A stretch of 64,000 nucleotides of DNA, from assembly GCA_003255025.1 (NCBI GenBank), contig QANY01002480.1:192678-256677 (forward strand), given 5' to 3'. The position numbers and the translations under genes were made by a program. Below are positions 46,861 to 57,739 of the stretch, piece after piece (positions within the stretch are counted from its first letter, which is position 1; every line of letters begins with the position of its first letter). The notes beneath the pieces were generated by a model. It searched no databases. It had not been told where the DNA came from and saw nothing but the letters and a program-made list of their open reading frames with translations. Source of the DNA: Datisca glomerata (Eukaryota; Streptophyta; Magnoliopsida; Cucurbitales; Datiscaceae).

Positions 46861-48000
46861 CTGTTTTCAGCCTTGGGTCTGATAAAGCACTAGGACCAAA
46901 TGATATGTCTGGTTTATTTTATCAATCTCAGTGGAATATCATATCAAAAGGATGCTGTTAGAAATTTTTTCTGTAATGGCTATCTGTCTAGGTGTATATA
47001 TGAAACTAGAATTATCCTTATTCCAAAAGTCAAACAACCTGAAATGCTGTCTCAGTTTAGATCTATAGCTTTGTGCAATTTCTCATATAAAATCATAGCG
47101 AAAATCTTGGTTAGTAGGATGAAACCTGTTTTTAGTTCTTTTATATATGAAACTCAGGGTGCTTGTAGAAGGTAGACATATTCAAGAAAATATTACTATT
47201 ACTCAAGAGGCTTTTTATCATATTAAGAAAAAGAAAAGATGGAAATAGCTATTAAAACTGATATGGTTAAAGGGTATGATAGGCTTAGTTGGACTTCTCT
47301 TAGAAGACTTTTAGAAAAAAAGGGTTTTGATAAAAAAATCTTGTTTTTCTTATTATGAAATGTGTAACTACCGTTATTTATAACATTAAAGTTGATGTAA
47401 ACCTTTGTATTGCTTTTGACTCCCGAAGAGGGCTAAGACATGGTGATTCTCTATCTCCTTTTTATTCTAGTAGTTGAATGTCTCTCAAGATGTATACAAA
47501 GTGTGGTGAGGGAGGGTAATATTAAATCTATACATCTTAGAAGTAATAGTCCCCCTATCTCTCATTTATTCTTTGCTAATGATAGTTTATTTTTCACTGT
47601 TACTGATTCTATATCTTGTACAAATATGAATAACGATTCTCTTAAATATTGCAATGCAATTGATCAACTTATGAACCCTGAAAAAAACTCTTTTTGGTTT
47701 AGTCAGTTTGTAAATCCTAGGAAGCAATCTGAGTTACCTAATATCCTTATAATCCCTTTATCTGGAAAGAAAAGACTTACCCTGGTCTCCCAACAGATTG
47801 GGAAACATCAAAATATGGTCTGTATGCTTTGTTAGTAGATAGAATGGAGATAAAAATTGATTGTTGGAGGTCAAGTTTACTTTCTCTAGGAGGTAAATAA
47901 ATATTATTCAAATCAGTGGTTCAAGCGATTCTTTGTTACTCTATGGGATATTTAAACTTAAAAAAAATTGGTTTAAAATCACAATATGTCATTATGTCTT
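46830..48000 (+). pseudogene. LINE ORF2 reverse transcriptase, broken
   Basis: The order of motifs is SDKALGPNDMSGLFYQSQW (RT block around 46875), then FRSIALCNFSYKIIAKIL (47059-47110), then KTDMVKGYDRLSW with the first catalytic Asp (47250-47290), then RRGLRHGDSLSPF. The second catalytic site is ISHLFFANDSLFF at about 47560-47595, where the family has FADD, so one Asp is Asn (AAT at 47578-47580). A frameshift lies near 47160 and another near 47440. Confidence 0.82.
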
Positions 48001-48179
48001 ATTAGTGGTCTAGTGGAGAGGATAAACAAGGTATTAATTAGCTGGTGCTCCTATAAAAATCCCAATGTAAAAAGGATATAGGTGGTTTAAGATTTTGAGA
48101 CCTTGAAGATTATAACCTATGTCTCCTTGCGAAGCAACCATGAAAAATATTAGATAAAGTATTTACTTCAAAGACTCTG

Positions 48180-49510
48180 ATTTCATGAACATGTCTGTCC
48201 CTCAAAGTAGCTCTTGGGCTCGGAATATTGGTGATGGTAAGTCTTTAAATCTTTGGGAAGATATGTGGCTGCTTAGTTACAAAAATTTGATATTTTTTAG
48301 AAATCAAGATATAGCTACTGTTTCTGATATAATCTATGTGCATGGAAATGAATGTGACTCTGACATAATATATCATATTTTTCCTAGTTGGATTGCTAAA
48401 GATATTTTTATCTATTAATCTTCCTAGAATAGCTGTCAAAGATACTTATGTTTGGCCTTTAAATAGAAATGGTATGTTTTCAGTTAAATCTTGTTACCAT
48501 ACTATTCATGAAGATAAAATATCCAATGGTTCTGATTATCCATTCACATCTAATATAATTCCTCCTTTATTCTGAAAAATTCTTTAGGAGGCTAATATCC
48601 CCCAAAAATTGAAGCTATTCATGTGGAAAGCATCTCTAGGTTATATTTCAACCTAACTAGTTTTAAAAAAAGAAATATATCTGATAATGTTTGTTGTCCA
48701 ATATGTTTAGGTAAGGAAGAGTCTGTTTTCTATTTACTAGTGGTTGTAAATGGGTAAACTTGGTTTGGTATAGTTCTTTGTTTCAATTGAGAGCTATCTC
48801 TTTGATTTCAGAAAATTTTAAGGATTGGATTCAAACCAGAATTTCTGAACTAATAAATCACCTAGATGGAGGTAAGGATTATGTTTCTCTTTTATGCTTT
48901 ATTTGTTGGGAAATTTGGAAGGACAAATGTAGATTTGTGTTTGAAGGTACTCTGTGGGCCCGATTAAAACATGACAGCTAGCTGAAAAAGCTTGGATTGC
49001 TGATTATGAACCAAATCTGAAAAATCTGGTAATCCCTCTCTCCCCTAATTTAATTTCGAGTTGTTTGAACCTGTTCATAATAATTTCGAGATTGTTTCTG
49101 GTATGAAATCTGATCTGAATGTTTGGACTCCTGCTAGAAATTGTGTTAAATAAACTATGAGGAGGCATTTGATTCTATTCTGAAACGCGGTGTTATAGAT
49201 ATAATAGTTAGGAATGATGCTGGGGAGATTCTGAAAGTGCTAGGTGGAAAATGACATTCGTTGAGCACGGGCCATGGAGATGTTGGCAATAGAAAATAAC
49301 TTGCATTTTTCAATGAGAAATAATTGGAAGCCTGACCAGATAGAATCATACTCTAAAAATGCAGTAAACTGGATGTTAAAAAACTCTTCTAAAGACATCC
49401 AAAAGAGGTTGAGACTAATTCTTCCATTTCTTTGACTTGGGTTGGTAGGAAAATAAATATAGTGGCTGATACTGTTTCAAAATATAGTACAGAGCTGTAT
49501 TAATTCGGAT
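48180..49510 (+). pseudogene. LINE ORF2 C-terminal region (zf-RVT and RNase H-like), broken
   Basis: SSWARNIGDGKSLNLWEDMW (48200-48265), VWPLNRNGMFSVKSCYH (48450-48500) and a PPKLKLFMWKA-like piece near 48600 are the usual run into the zf-RVT domain. ICWEIWKDKCRFVFEG (48900-48945) follows. An RNase H-like end contains VWTPARNCVK, RGVIDIIVRNDAGEILKVL and VGRKINIVADTVSKYS near 49440-49485. Frames change between pieces. Confidence 0.7.
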
Positions 49511-49730
49511 TTTTCTTTATTACCCATATGTATTGCTAGCCTAGTTGATAAGGATAAGAGCTTGATTGTAAGTGATTTTAAACTACTTTGACTTACACAG
49601 TCCCAGAGTTTCATATAAGTTTTGAGGTTTCTTTTGGTAAAAAAATCTCATCAAGTATTGAAAGGAATATGGGAAAACTTTGTAAATTTAAGGTTAAATT
49701 GTAAAACAACAATGTGATTCACTATTTTGC

Positions 49731-50140
49731 CATACGCTCCGTACACAAGAACAGAAAGAGGGGGAGCTAGCACTCTTCGAGTGAGTGTTTACTCCAACCA
49801 ATTTGCGGTAGAAATAGAAAGAAACATAAGAGAATTAGAAGAATTTTAGAGAGAAGAGAAAGAAAAAGATTTCTGCATAATTCATTCCCTAGTCATGCTT
49901 ACATTCCTTTCCACTACTTATACTTCCTTTCCAAAACTATCACTAACAGAAAATCAGAATTCAACATATCTGTTATTTATTTACTCAATGATGTAATTGT
50001 TCATCCAAGCTGGAGTTTTTCTAACTTGGGTTTGGCTCTTGGCAGTTGGGTCTGGGCCTATTTGTTGTGGACAGCTCACGGACGTGTACTCCTCTTATGG
50101 GCTGGCAATCTCCCTTGGTGCTGTCTGGGTTGTATCATCC
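49731..50140 (-). repeat. 3' LTR of the chromovirus
   Basis: The part at 49737-49877 is repeated at 54372-54513. The remainder, up to the stop after the chromodomain at about 50120-50140, has no partner because the other LTR is truncated. It includes CATTCCTTTCCACTACTTAT. Boundaries are approximate. Confidence 0.65.
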
Positions 50141-50300
50141 CCCTCACCTTGAAAAGGCACCTTGTCCTCGAGGTGGATATCTGGGTACAGCTTGCGAAAC
50201 TCCTCTACCAATTCCTAGGTGGCTGCTTCGGGTGGAGCATCGTTCCATTGAACTAGAATCTAGTGAATTACACGGCCATGACGAAACACACGTGTAACAC
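50125..50300 (-). pseudogene. Chromodomain at the integrase C-terminus
   Basis: The minus strand reads RHGRVIH, a stop, then ILVQWNDAPPEAATWELVEE and FRKLYPDIHLEDKVPFQG. The WxxxxxxEATWE pattern is that of a chromodomain, which in chromoviruses directs integration to marked chromatin. The stop replaces a residue between the first two blocks. It follows the integrase tail ending in [12 protein letters not shown]. Confidence 0.75.
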
Positions 50301-50302
50301 AA

Positions 50303-51245
50303 CTATTGGGATCGACACGGGCTTACTGTTGATACCCTCGGGTGTGAGTCGTGTAACCGAAGCCTCATGGTTGCGCGGTAAGGACGCAGAAGTGAGACGT
50401 GAAAAACCGGGTGGATTTTACTGTCCGTAGGTAATCCCAGACGATAGGCAACTGACACGATGCGTTCCAGCACCATAAAGGGACCATAATAGCGTCGGGC
50501 TAACTTCTGAGACAGACGTCGTGCAACTGTCACCTTTAAAGGGCGATTGGCTTTTTGTTGCATTTGGTGTTGAGCATTGGTAAGGTTATCCTTTAAAGGG
50601 CGTAACAAGAGATTGGGGTCTTGCAACATCTCATCCAAAGCTTGGATTGAAGTAGAGCCCTGTTGATAAATAGGAATGGTTGGTGGCAATCATCCAAACA
50701 ATGCCTGAAATGGAGACATTTTGAGGCCGGAGTGATAACTAAGGATGTGGGCAAACTCTGCCCAGCGAAGAATAAAAGCCCGTAAGTACTGTTCAAGGCT
50801 GCGGTTAACCACCTCAGTCTGTGTGTCAGTTTGTGGGTGATATGACGTGCTATGGCGGAGGCTAGTACCACTCAACTCGAACAATTTCTTCCAAAAATTG
50901 CTCACGAAGATAGGGTCTCGAACAATTTCTTCCAAAAATTGCTCACGAAGATAGGGTCACGATCTGAAATAATTGAGCGAGGGAAGCCATGAATTTTGAC
51001 CACCATTTCCACAAACAGGTTTGTTGTTTGTGCTGCTGTAAAATGAGATGGCAGTGGTCCAAAATGTGCAAACTTTGTTAAGCGATCGACCACCATGAGA
51101 ATGACTAAACCCACGAGAATGTGGCAATCCGGTGATAAAATCCATAGTAACATCGTCCCAAACCTGATAAGGAACGGGAAGGGGATGAAGCGAACCCGCG
51201 GGAGCCTGCATAGAATACTTGGTCTGTTGGCAAATCAGACACCCG
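50303..51245 (-). pseudogene. Chromovirus integrase, broken
   Basis: From CLICQQTKYSMQAPAG (51240-51190) it goes to VWDDVTMDFITGLPHSRG (catalytic Asp), VVDRLTKFAHFGPLPSHFTA, GFPRSIISDRDPIFVSNFWK (second Asp), YHPQTDTQTEVVNRSLEQYL (Glu) and the tail [21 protein letters not shown] 41-bp tandem duplication (50876-50916, 50917-50957) repeats DPIFVSNFWKKLFE and shifts the frame. The N-terminal HHCC half is lost at the inversion edge. Confidence 0.85.
50876..50957. repeat. 41-bp tandem duplication in integrase
   Basis: Two identical copies start CTCGAACAATTTCTTCC and end GAAGATAGGGT. Since 41 is not a multiple of three it is a frameshift mutation. Perfect identity suggests it is more recent than the surrounding decay. 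Confidence 0.9.
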
Positions 51246-51525
51246 ACCAGCAGACGTACACTCCTAGCGATTTTCAGCTCCTAACTACCAGTCAACCAAT
51301 TTCTGATTTTTTGCTACAGCTTCAGAAGGAAAACCAGCAACTCAGGACATGGTGGACCTTCATCAGCAAGCTCTTAATGGTACTTTGGCTCTGCCCTTCT
51401 CTGTGCTTGATGGTCTCCTTTTCTTTAAGGGCAGGCCACATTCGGCTTTGAAATCTCCTCTGTTAAATGAATTTCACACCACTCCCTTGGCTGGTCATAT
51501 ATGGGGATTAAATGCACTTTAGTTA
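51246..51525 (+). pseudogene. Inverted pol segment (between RNase H and integrase)
   Basis: Within a minus-strand element this stretch reads as pol on the plus strand: PISDFLLQLQKENQQLRT, then after a shift VDLHQQALNGTLALPFSVLD, GLLFFKGRPHSALKSPL and LLNEFHTTPLAGHIWG. In Gypsy elements this text comes just before the integrase zinc-binding domain. The neighbouring RNase H (to about 51530) and CLICQQ (from 51240) are on the minus strand. So the segment was flipped in place, with loss of the GxxxT...FYWPxM part. Confidence 0.75.
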
Positions 51526-52640
51526 AGCTTTCATCAGTACCTTCAGCTTCTTGATACTTTTGTGATCCGTTCTAATAATAAAGAAATGACCCAAGAGGTA
51601 TTGACGCCATTTTTGGATAGCTTCAACTATTGCATGGAGTTCCTTGACGTAAGTAGAAGCTGCTTGCATTCGAGAACCAAGTCTCTTGCTGCAATACGCT
51701 ATTGGTTGCTCTTGCATGAGCACGACACCAATACCCACATTGGAGGCATCGGTTTTGACGATAAAATCCAAATCAAAATTCAGAAGGCATAAAACCGGGA
51801 ATGCTACCATAGCACGCTTAAGAGTGTCGAAAGCGAGAGATGCCTTGTCGGACCAAACAAATCACTCTTTGCAAAGTAAATCCGTAAGTGGGGCGGCTAT
51901 CGAAGTAAACCCTCGTATGAAACGTCGATTCCGGTGAGACCTAAGAATCCACAAAGTTGTTTTTGAGATGTGGGAGTCGGCCATTGAACCATGGCTTCAA
52001 TTTTGTTGGGGCCGGCTTTTACTCCTTCAGAAGTAACAATGTGGCCCAAATATTCAATAGTCTTTTGACAAAACAAATACTTGGACTGCTTCACAAAGAA
52101 TTGATGCTGACTTAAGCATCCAAATACCTAGTCCAGATGTGTGAGATGGTCTTGTGGAGTAGCACTATAAACCAGAATGTCGTCAAAAAATACGATTACA
52201 AACTTAGGAAGAAATGGCGCAAAAATCTGGCAAAAATCTGATTCATCGAAACTTGAAAGGTGGATGGAGCGTGGGAAAGGCCGAATGTCAGTACTAAAAA
52301 TTTGAAGTGACCTTCATGTGTGCGAAAGGCTGTCTTATAAATGTCCCGATTGTGCACACAGATTTGATGATACCCGACACAGATCCAACTTGCTAAAGAG
52401 TGAGGCACCTCCTAGTTCATCGAGTAACTCATCTATGGTTGGGATGGGGAATTTGTCCCGGTGGCAGCCCGATAATCCACACAAAATCTATAGGTGCCGT
52501 CTTTCTTCTTAACTAGAAGAACTGGAGAGGAAAAAAGACTTTGGCTGGGGCGAATAATCCCTTGTTCAAGCATCTCCCGAATCAATTTTTCCATTTCACC
52601 CTTTTGGAAGTGAGGATAGCGATAGGGTCGAATATTCACG
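51523..52640 (-). pseudogene. Chromovirus reverse transcriptase and RNase H, broken
   Basis: RT starts [20 protein letters not shown], then [20 protein letters not shown], then [20 protein letters not shown] and [19 protein letters not shown]. The active site reads [12 protein letters not shown] at about 52195-52160 (FDD codons 52179-52187) and is intact. Connection text includes YLFCQKTIEYLGHIVTSEGV (52085-52025). RNase H has DFIVKTDASNVGIGVVLMQE and HAIVEAIQKWRQYLLGHFF, with TDHKSIKKL near its end. Frame changes occur around 52410 and 51900. Confidence 0.87.
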
Positions 52641-53059
52641 GGTTTAATGCTGGGTAATAAATGGATTCAGTGATCGATGACCCTATGAGGTGGTAAGCTT
52701 GTAGGCTGTAGAAATAAATGTTCATAACGCTGCAAGAGATGCTAAAATTCAGAAGCAAATCAACATGCAGATGTACTGAGGGAGAAGAACTCGCTTGCTG
52801 GAGTGTTTTACTTTCTTCGGATGTTACCCGATGCATCTCAAACATACTAATAATTTCATCGCGCTGCAACAAAACTTGAAATTGATTAAATCACATTACC
52901 CGCGAAGAATTTGACAAATCACCCCGAAGCACCACTTGAACACCATTCCAAGAGAATTCCATGGAGGGGTCAGCATTATCATGGGCCACCCTGCCCAAAG
53001 TTTGCAGCCACTGAATGCCTAAAACCAAATCATGACCTTCCATTGACAACACATAAAGA

Positions 53060-53605
53060 TCAACTGGAAAACTTTCCCTGCATGAGTAGTGTAACCTGTG
53101 GGCAACAATATTGACAAATCAAATAATCCTCGTTTTCAATATAAACACAGAATTCTTTTGTTTGTTGAAGAGACAAACCCAATTTTTCTGCTGATTGCGG
53201 TTTCACAAAGTTGTGGGTGCTCCCACTATCAATCGATACTTGAAAGTTGTGGTTATTGATCGTCCCTAACAGCCTCAGTGAGTGAGGATTTTTGGGTCCA
53301 GCAAAGGCGTTAAGACTTGAAATGTTGCCAAGAATTAACTCCTCTTGTTCCAGAATTGTACTATGGTCTGTTGTGCCGTCGTCTTCATCATCCGTTCCCA
53401 AGAGTACCAAAATTCTGCTGCGACATTTGTGAGTGGAACTCCATTTTTTTATCACAATTATAACATAGGCTTTTATCCCTCTTATCACGAAGCTTGGGGA
53501 TAAACGACGAACCGGTAAGGCTAGTGTGGGCAGCAGTGGAGGCAAACTTATGGTTTTGGAAGCTGGGGCAACCACAGCAATGTTCTGAGAAGAATTAGGC
53601 CCCAT
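53060..53605 (-). CDS. Chromovirus gag end and protease segment
   Basis: An open stretch of 181 residues contains a zinc-knuckle relic (KKWSSTHKCRSR), an acidic linker with EEQELILGNISSLNAF-like text, and the retropepsin motif VSIDSGSTHNFVKP. The D-S-G active site is intact. The protease fold continues through EKLGLSLQQT and ends at 53060, before RT at 52640. It is a fragment of one polyprotein, not a free-standing gene, and the start Met is only where the frame opens. Confidence 0.75.
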   Translation of the reverse strand: MGPNSSQNIAVVAPASKTISLPPLLPTLALPVRRLSPSFVIRGIKAYVIIVIKKWSSTHKCRSRILVLLGTDDEDDGTTDHSTILEQEELILGNISSLNAFAGPKNPHSLRLLGTINNHNFQVSIDSGSTHNFVKPQSAEKLGLSLQQTKEFCVYIENEDYLICQYCCPQVTLLMQGKFSS

Positions 53606-53736
53606 GGCGGAAGAACTAAGTGCTGTCAGAGGAGACCGAAGGGAGGTTTCGAGAATCCTTGAACATGTTGCAATGTTTTAGGTGACCATTTATGTGGAGG
53701 GCGATTATCCCATCTGATTTCCTTAACCCGCGCCTC

Positions 53737-54371
53737 TTATGCACGAGCCAAAGCAAAAGTTTCCGTCAATGTAAGTGGTCGAGATAAAAGTAATTCACGC
53801 CTAATTTCAGATCTCAATCCAGTAATATAAAAGGAAATCAACAATTGCTCAGAAATTTCAGTCACTTTATTCATCAAATCCTCAAATTCAGATTGAAATT
53901 CATCTACAGATGAAGTTTGAATGAGTTTGGAAAGCTTACCCTGATAATCCTCATAAACGGATGCTCCAAAACGTTGTTGAAGATCAAGCAGGCATTTCTT
54001 CCAAGTAGTCTGCATCGCTTTCATCCATTGGAACCATGCCGAAGCCCGACCCTCCAAGTGAAATGAAACGATACGAAGACGAAGAGGATCCGTTGTGCCA
54101 TGAAACTCGAAGAATTCTTCGATTCAAAAAATCCATCCGGTTGGGTCAGACCCATCAAATTTCGGTACCTCCATTTTCATCGAACGAAGGATGGGTGATA
54201 GCTCTGATTGAGCTTCAGAGCGTCCCATTGGCCCCATCGAAGATTCGGCAGACCCATTGACATGCGATCGAAGATCCTCAAGGCGAGAATCCACCGTTGC
54301 CATGTATTGTTGTAAGGTTTTGTGGACAACTAGGTTTTGAGCTTCAAATTGCCCTTGCAATGCCTTGACAA
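53737..54371 (-). pseudogene. Chromovirus gag, broken
   Basis: The minus strand reads GAVVKALQGQFEAQNLVV (54378-54325), TVDSRLEDLRSHVNG, MKMEVPKFDGSDPTGWIF, then a stop, then FHLEGRASAWFQWMK and TWKKCLLDLQQRFGASVYED, KLSKLIQTSSVDEFQSEF and RRELLLSRPLTLTETFALAR. This is the capsid part of a chromovirus gag. It runs without a leader into the LTR repeat at its 5' side. Confidence 0.85.
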
Positions 54372-54515
54372 CGGCTCCCTACACAAGAACAAAAAGAAGG
54401 GGAGCTAGCATTCTTCGAGTGAGTGTTTACTCCAACCAATTTGCAGCAGAAATTGAAAGAAACATAGGAGAATTAGAAGAATTTTAGATAGAAGAGGAAG
54501 AAAAAGAGTTGTGCA
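54372..54515 (-). repeat. Truncated 5' LTR of the chromovirus
   Basis: It matches 49737-49877 with about 15 differences. It ends at about 54515, where the AT-rich flank begins. It abuts gag directly, so the 5' leader and primer-binding site are missing. Confidence 0.7.
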
Positions 54516-54860
54516 TATAATGTACTAATTATATATTTTATGTCAATATTGGGTCAATATTATATATTTTATGTGAATATTTATATATTGTGTGATTAAG
54601 ATACCATCTTGATTTGCAAAATCCAGTAAAAAAATTGAGTGTTTCATCTTGATTGACTGTTTCATCTTCTGTCTCCCATAAAACCTGTTTTTTTCTTCAT
54701 ATTCTTCACGATTCGCACATGTATCGTTCACTAAATCAAACGAATAGAATGATTCACTAAAATAATTATTCAAATTTGCGAGTTGTATCGGGAACCCTCT
54801 GACTCGATACGAATCATATGATTCAACACGTGAATTTTACGATTCTAACGACACTGTTAA
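54516..54860. other. AT-rich spacer, nothing recognised
   Basis: No domain is seen. The words GATTCGTATCGAGTCAG and TCAAACGAATAGAATGATTC (in reverse) recur loosely, suggesting an unassigned repeat. It adjoins the flotillin relic. Confidence 0.45.
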
Positions 54861-54865
54861 AGATC

Positions 54866-54976
54866 CTGGCTTCGACACCTCCTGTTTGAATTCTTTCGTG
54901 CCCCTGAAAACCTCTTCCATGGTCATGGAGGCAGTGAGGACACAAGTTTCACCCTCGATTATACCTTAGAGCTATT
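54866..54976 (-). pseudogene. Flotillin-like protein, downstream half of a fragment split by a retrotransposon
   Basis: The minus strand reads [19 protein letters not shown] followed by [11 protein letters not shown], then diverges. This is the highly conserved segment of plant flotillins, band 7/SPFH proteins of membrane microdomains and endocytosis, which carry GIIEGETRVLAASMTMEE. The upstream half lies at 63136-63222, on the other side of a Tat element inserted with a CTATT/CTCTT target duplication. Joining the flanks restores the order HVKEL, then GIIEGET, with a codon lost at the junction and a stop just before GII. Intact plant flotillins are near 470-490 residues. Only about 60 survive here, so it is a relic. 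Confidence 0.83.
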
Positions 54977-55989
54977 TGTAGATGCAAGAGTGTCACGTGG
55001 GTGAGGTGCAGAAGTAGTCTAGTCCTAGCTTGTGACTGGAACAACGCATGAGAACGTCGGGGAGGATGCTGAGAGGTGAAGGGGGAGCACTCTAGACACT
55101 CAAGGGTGGTGACAAATCTTGCTCTCTCTCTCTAGAAGTGGGAGTTTCTCACTCTAAAAATTGGAGCTTCTCTCTCTAAATTTCCGAATCCTCTCAAATG
55201 AAGGAGGAGTCCTCCTTTTATAGGTGAACAAAAGGAGGGGGGGCCATTGCAACTAATTTCTTGATTAGTTGTAAGCCCGCCAATCAAATCACGCCACCTA
55301 AGCTGACTGATCATGCTTAGGTGAGTAAGAGGAGGATTACACATTAGCCGATCGGGTGGCGTCATGTGAGTCTTTTTGTAATGACCATGATCTAGGGAGA
55401 ACACGTCTAGCCGGTGAGGCGCGACGACGATGTTCACCCAACGCCTCCTCTACAAAGGTTCTCTCAAACAAAACCCCTCCCCAAGGTGGGAGTGTAACAC
55501 ACCCTCAATGTCTAGAGTGGTCGTACCGAAGAGGTATGTCCCTCGCCTAGTACAACGTAGCCTCGCCCCTAATCTTGCCGGTCCATAGCCTTCCGAATGT
55601 TCCCAGGCAACCATACGTTCACCCAAGTCTTTGTCACTTGACTTGGTGGTTTGTGATGTGATGACTCGTTGTGATAGTGTAGTGGTGTGTCTACAAGTTG
55701 CATTACGAAGAGTGACCAATGCACGTCCATGGTACACCCATGAGGGTGACATTAATGGTACCAAAGGGGTGACACCCCATGGTGCTTTTATGAGGACGAC
55801 CCCCATGGGTACCTTAGTGGCGGCACCTCAGTGGTGGCACCCCATGGGTGCACCTCGGTGGCGGCACCCCAAGGGGTGCACTTTAGCGATGACACTCCAT
55901 GGTACATCCTTAGTGGAGACACTTCTGATACGCCCTAAGAGTTGCACTTTACGAGTAGTCAACGTTGAGGTCGTCAACCCTTATGTACA
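54977..55989 (-). repeat. 3' LTR of the Tat/Ogre-like element
   Basis: It aligns with 62115-63135 throughout. Within 55740-55930 a ~27-30 bp motif around GGCACCCCATGGGTGCACC recurs. AGGGGACTAAA on the element strand just inside the LTR is the likely polypurine tract (55990-56000). Confidence 0.9.
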
Positions 55990-56000
55990 TTTAGTCCCCT

Positions 56001-57097
56001 GTGCAAGCACGATGCAGAGTAATCGTGCTTGTACACAATTTTCTCAATGTAGCAATCAGTTGTATTATCAAGTTCTCGATCCCTTGATCGTTTCGTTACG
56101 TGGTGAATGTGGGATGCGTCGATCCGCCATGTCCAATGTGCATCCTTTGCGTGGTGTAGACATTTTCATGTGACATGATGTCAAATTTATAAGATAAATT
56201 TGTGTGGTGCAAATTTCGAAAAAAAAAATCAAATTTTTAGAATTTTTTTGGGAGTCCCACTCCCTTCTCCCTCTTTTGAAAAAAAAATCAAGTCGAGTGG
56301 TAACATGAAGTAATGAGGTCGAGTGTGATCGACTGGCGGCATGGTCCGCGGGATGGGCCTTGGCCAACATGCCGCCCTGAGGTTCACTGGCGGACATCAA
56401 TTTTGATTTTTTTTTGTGGAGTCCCCACTCCTTTCCCCCTCTATAAAAAGACTACAAGCTCCACCTTCAATTGAGTGTCATTAAGGCAAAATTATCAATT
56501 CCTTCTCCCTCTAAATTTTTGAAAAAAATCTTGGGGAAGGTTGAAGGTTGAAGAACTAGGGTTGCATATTTGGTAAAAAAAAATTCAAACCTCCAAGCAA
56601 GGGGTTCTTCCTCCTTTTCTCTTCGGCTAGCGTTTGAGGTAAACCCATTGATTTCTCACACTTTTCTTGCATTTTTGAGTGAAATCGCTGCTGTAAATTG
56701 ACTAATGCTTGCTGGAAAATTTGTTGGGTGTTGTAATTTTATGAAATTTTGTTGCCATGGGAGTGTTGGGGATGATTTTCAGCCATGGGAGTGTTGGGGT
56801 CGGCCATGGAAGCTTGCCATACTGCCATCAAGAAGTGAGCTTGGTGGCGGTACTACTGGGCGCGAGGGAGGGAGAAAGCATGATGGTGGTTTGGTGATGG
56901 CGGCACTTTAGATGGGGAGCTTGGATGGAGGGAGTGATGTGCGACATGGACTTGAGTTGGAGTTGATGGTGGGTGGGAGTTGTTTGTGTTGGGGTCGTGA
57001 CGTGCTGAGCACCCTTAATGGCAGCATGAAGGGGGGGAGGGGGTGGAGTGCAGTGGTGGCTGGGGAGTGGGATTATAGCGGCGGCTTAAGGGAAATG
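56001..57097 (-). other. 3' untranslated region of the Tat/Ogre-like element
   Basis: There is no coding domain between the tandem arrays and the 3' LTR. It contains T/G-rich stretches (GGGGGGGAGGGGGTGGAG at about 57029-57046) and AAAAAAAATC runs. Open frames in both strands here are not credible genes. Confidence 0.6.
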
Positions 57098-57432
57098 GAG
57101 TGCAGCGCCTTCTTCGGGGAGCGGGAGTGTAGCGCCAGCTTGGGGGAAGAGGGAGTGCAGCGCCCGCTGAGGGAGCAAGAGTGCAATGTCTCTCTTCGGG
57201 GAGTGGGAGTGCAGTGCCCTCTTGGGAAAGCGGGTGTGTAGTGCCTTCTTAGGGGAGCGGGAATGCTGGGATAGCTTGGGGGAGAGGGAGTTCAGTGCCC
57301 GCTTCGGGGAGAGGGAGTGCTGCATCTCTCTTGCGAGAGCGGGAGTGTAACACCTCTCTTGCAAGAGCGGGAGTGCAACGCATCTCTTGGGGAGCGGGAG
57401 TGCTACGACAACTTGGGGGAGAAGGAGTTCAG
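57098..57432. repeat. 27-bp tandem repeat, about 12 copies
   Basis: Units such as AGTGCAGCGCCTTCTTCGGG plus GAGCGGG follow each other. The third quarter is variable (CTTCTTC, AGCTTGG, CTCTCTT). The period is a multiple of three, so both strands stay open. The resulting Cys/Gly/Glu-rich and Leu/Pro-rich frames are by-products. The array lies in the 3' region of the Tat-like element. Confidence 0.85.
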
Positions 57433-57739
57433 ATGGGTCATTTCTGGTTGGATGGGTCATTTCTTCAAGGATTATAATTCAAATCCGAAGAAATCTGCAA
57501 GACGTTTGTCCATCGACGGCGTCATGTATAAAATTGGGAGGTGGAACTGACCGCATTCTTATCTATGTGGCTTTCGAGATACATCTTCCCAGGTGAGGGT
57601 TGGTGATGATTTTATGCAAATATACTCTTTTGCGTTCGTTGTTGTTCAATGCTTGTGTGGTCTAACATTGCTCTTTTTAAATGTTATTGTAGGCACGCCG
57701 AATGAGATGGCGACGAGGCAGAGGATTGCGCTTGGGCTC

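Larger units (their letters stand above)
43651..49650 (+). mobile_element. Plant L1-type LINE retrotransposon
   Basis: Two genes in order, ORF1 with DUF4283 and a zinc knuckle, then ORF2 with endonuclease, reverse transcriptase, zf-RVT-like and RNase H-like parts, are diagnostic of plant L1 elements. There are no LTRs. The upstream 0.75 kb (T/C-rich, CTCTTC words) looks like the 5' untranslated region, and its start is approximate. The 3' end is placed after a TTTTGGTAAAAAAA tail at about 49634-49647. I could not find matching target-site duplications. The whole is broken by stops and shifts. Confidence 0.85.
49731..54515 (-). mobile_element. Gypsy chromovirus (Reina-like), minus strand
   Basis: The minus strand carries gag, protease, RT, RNase H, integrase and a C-terminal chromodomain, the Gypsy order, with a chromodomain as in chromoviruses. 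Flanking direct repeats (49737-49877 and 54372-54513) share CACTCTTCGAGTGAGTGTTT and CTCCAACCAATTTGC. They are the surviving parts of the two LTRs. The right LTR is cut short at about 54515, and no primer-binding site remains before gag. A ~0.28-kb part of pol is inverted (about 51250-51525). Pol text such as NEFHTTPLAGH and HLEDKV after the chromodomain is of Reina type. Confidence 0.85.

Noticed and set aside
49731..50140. 3' LTR of the chromovirus as a separate solo LTR
   Set aside because: Its partner at 54372-54515 and the coding order between them make them ends of one element.
57086..57460. Minus-strand Leu/Pro-rich 124-residue frame and its plus-strand counterparts
   Set aside because: They are translations of the 27-bp repeat, whose length is a multiple of three.
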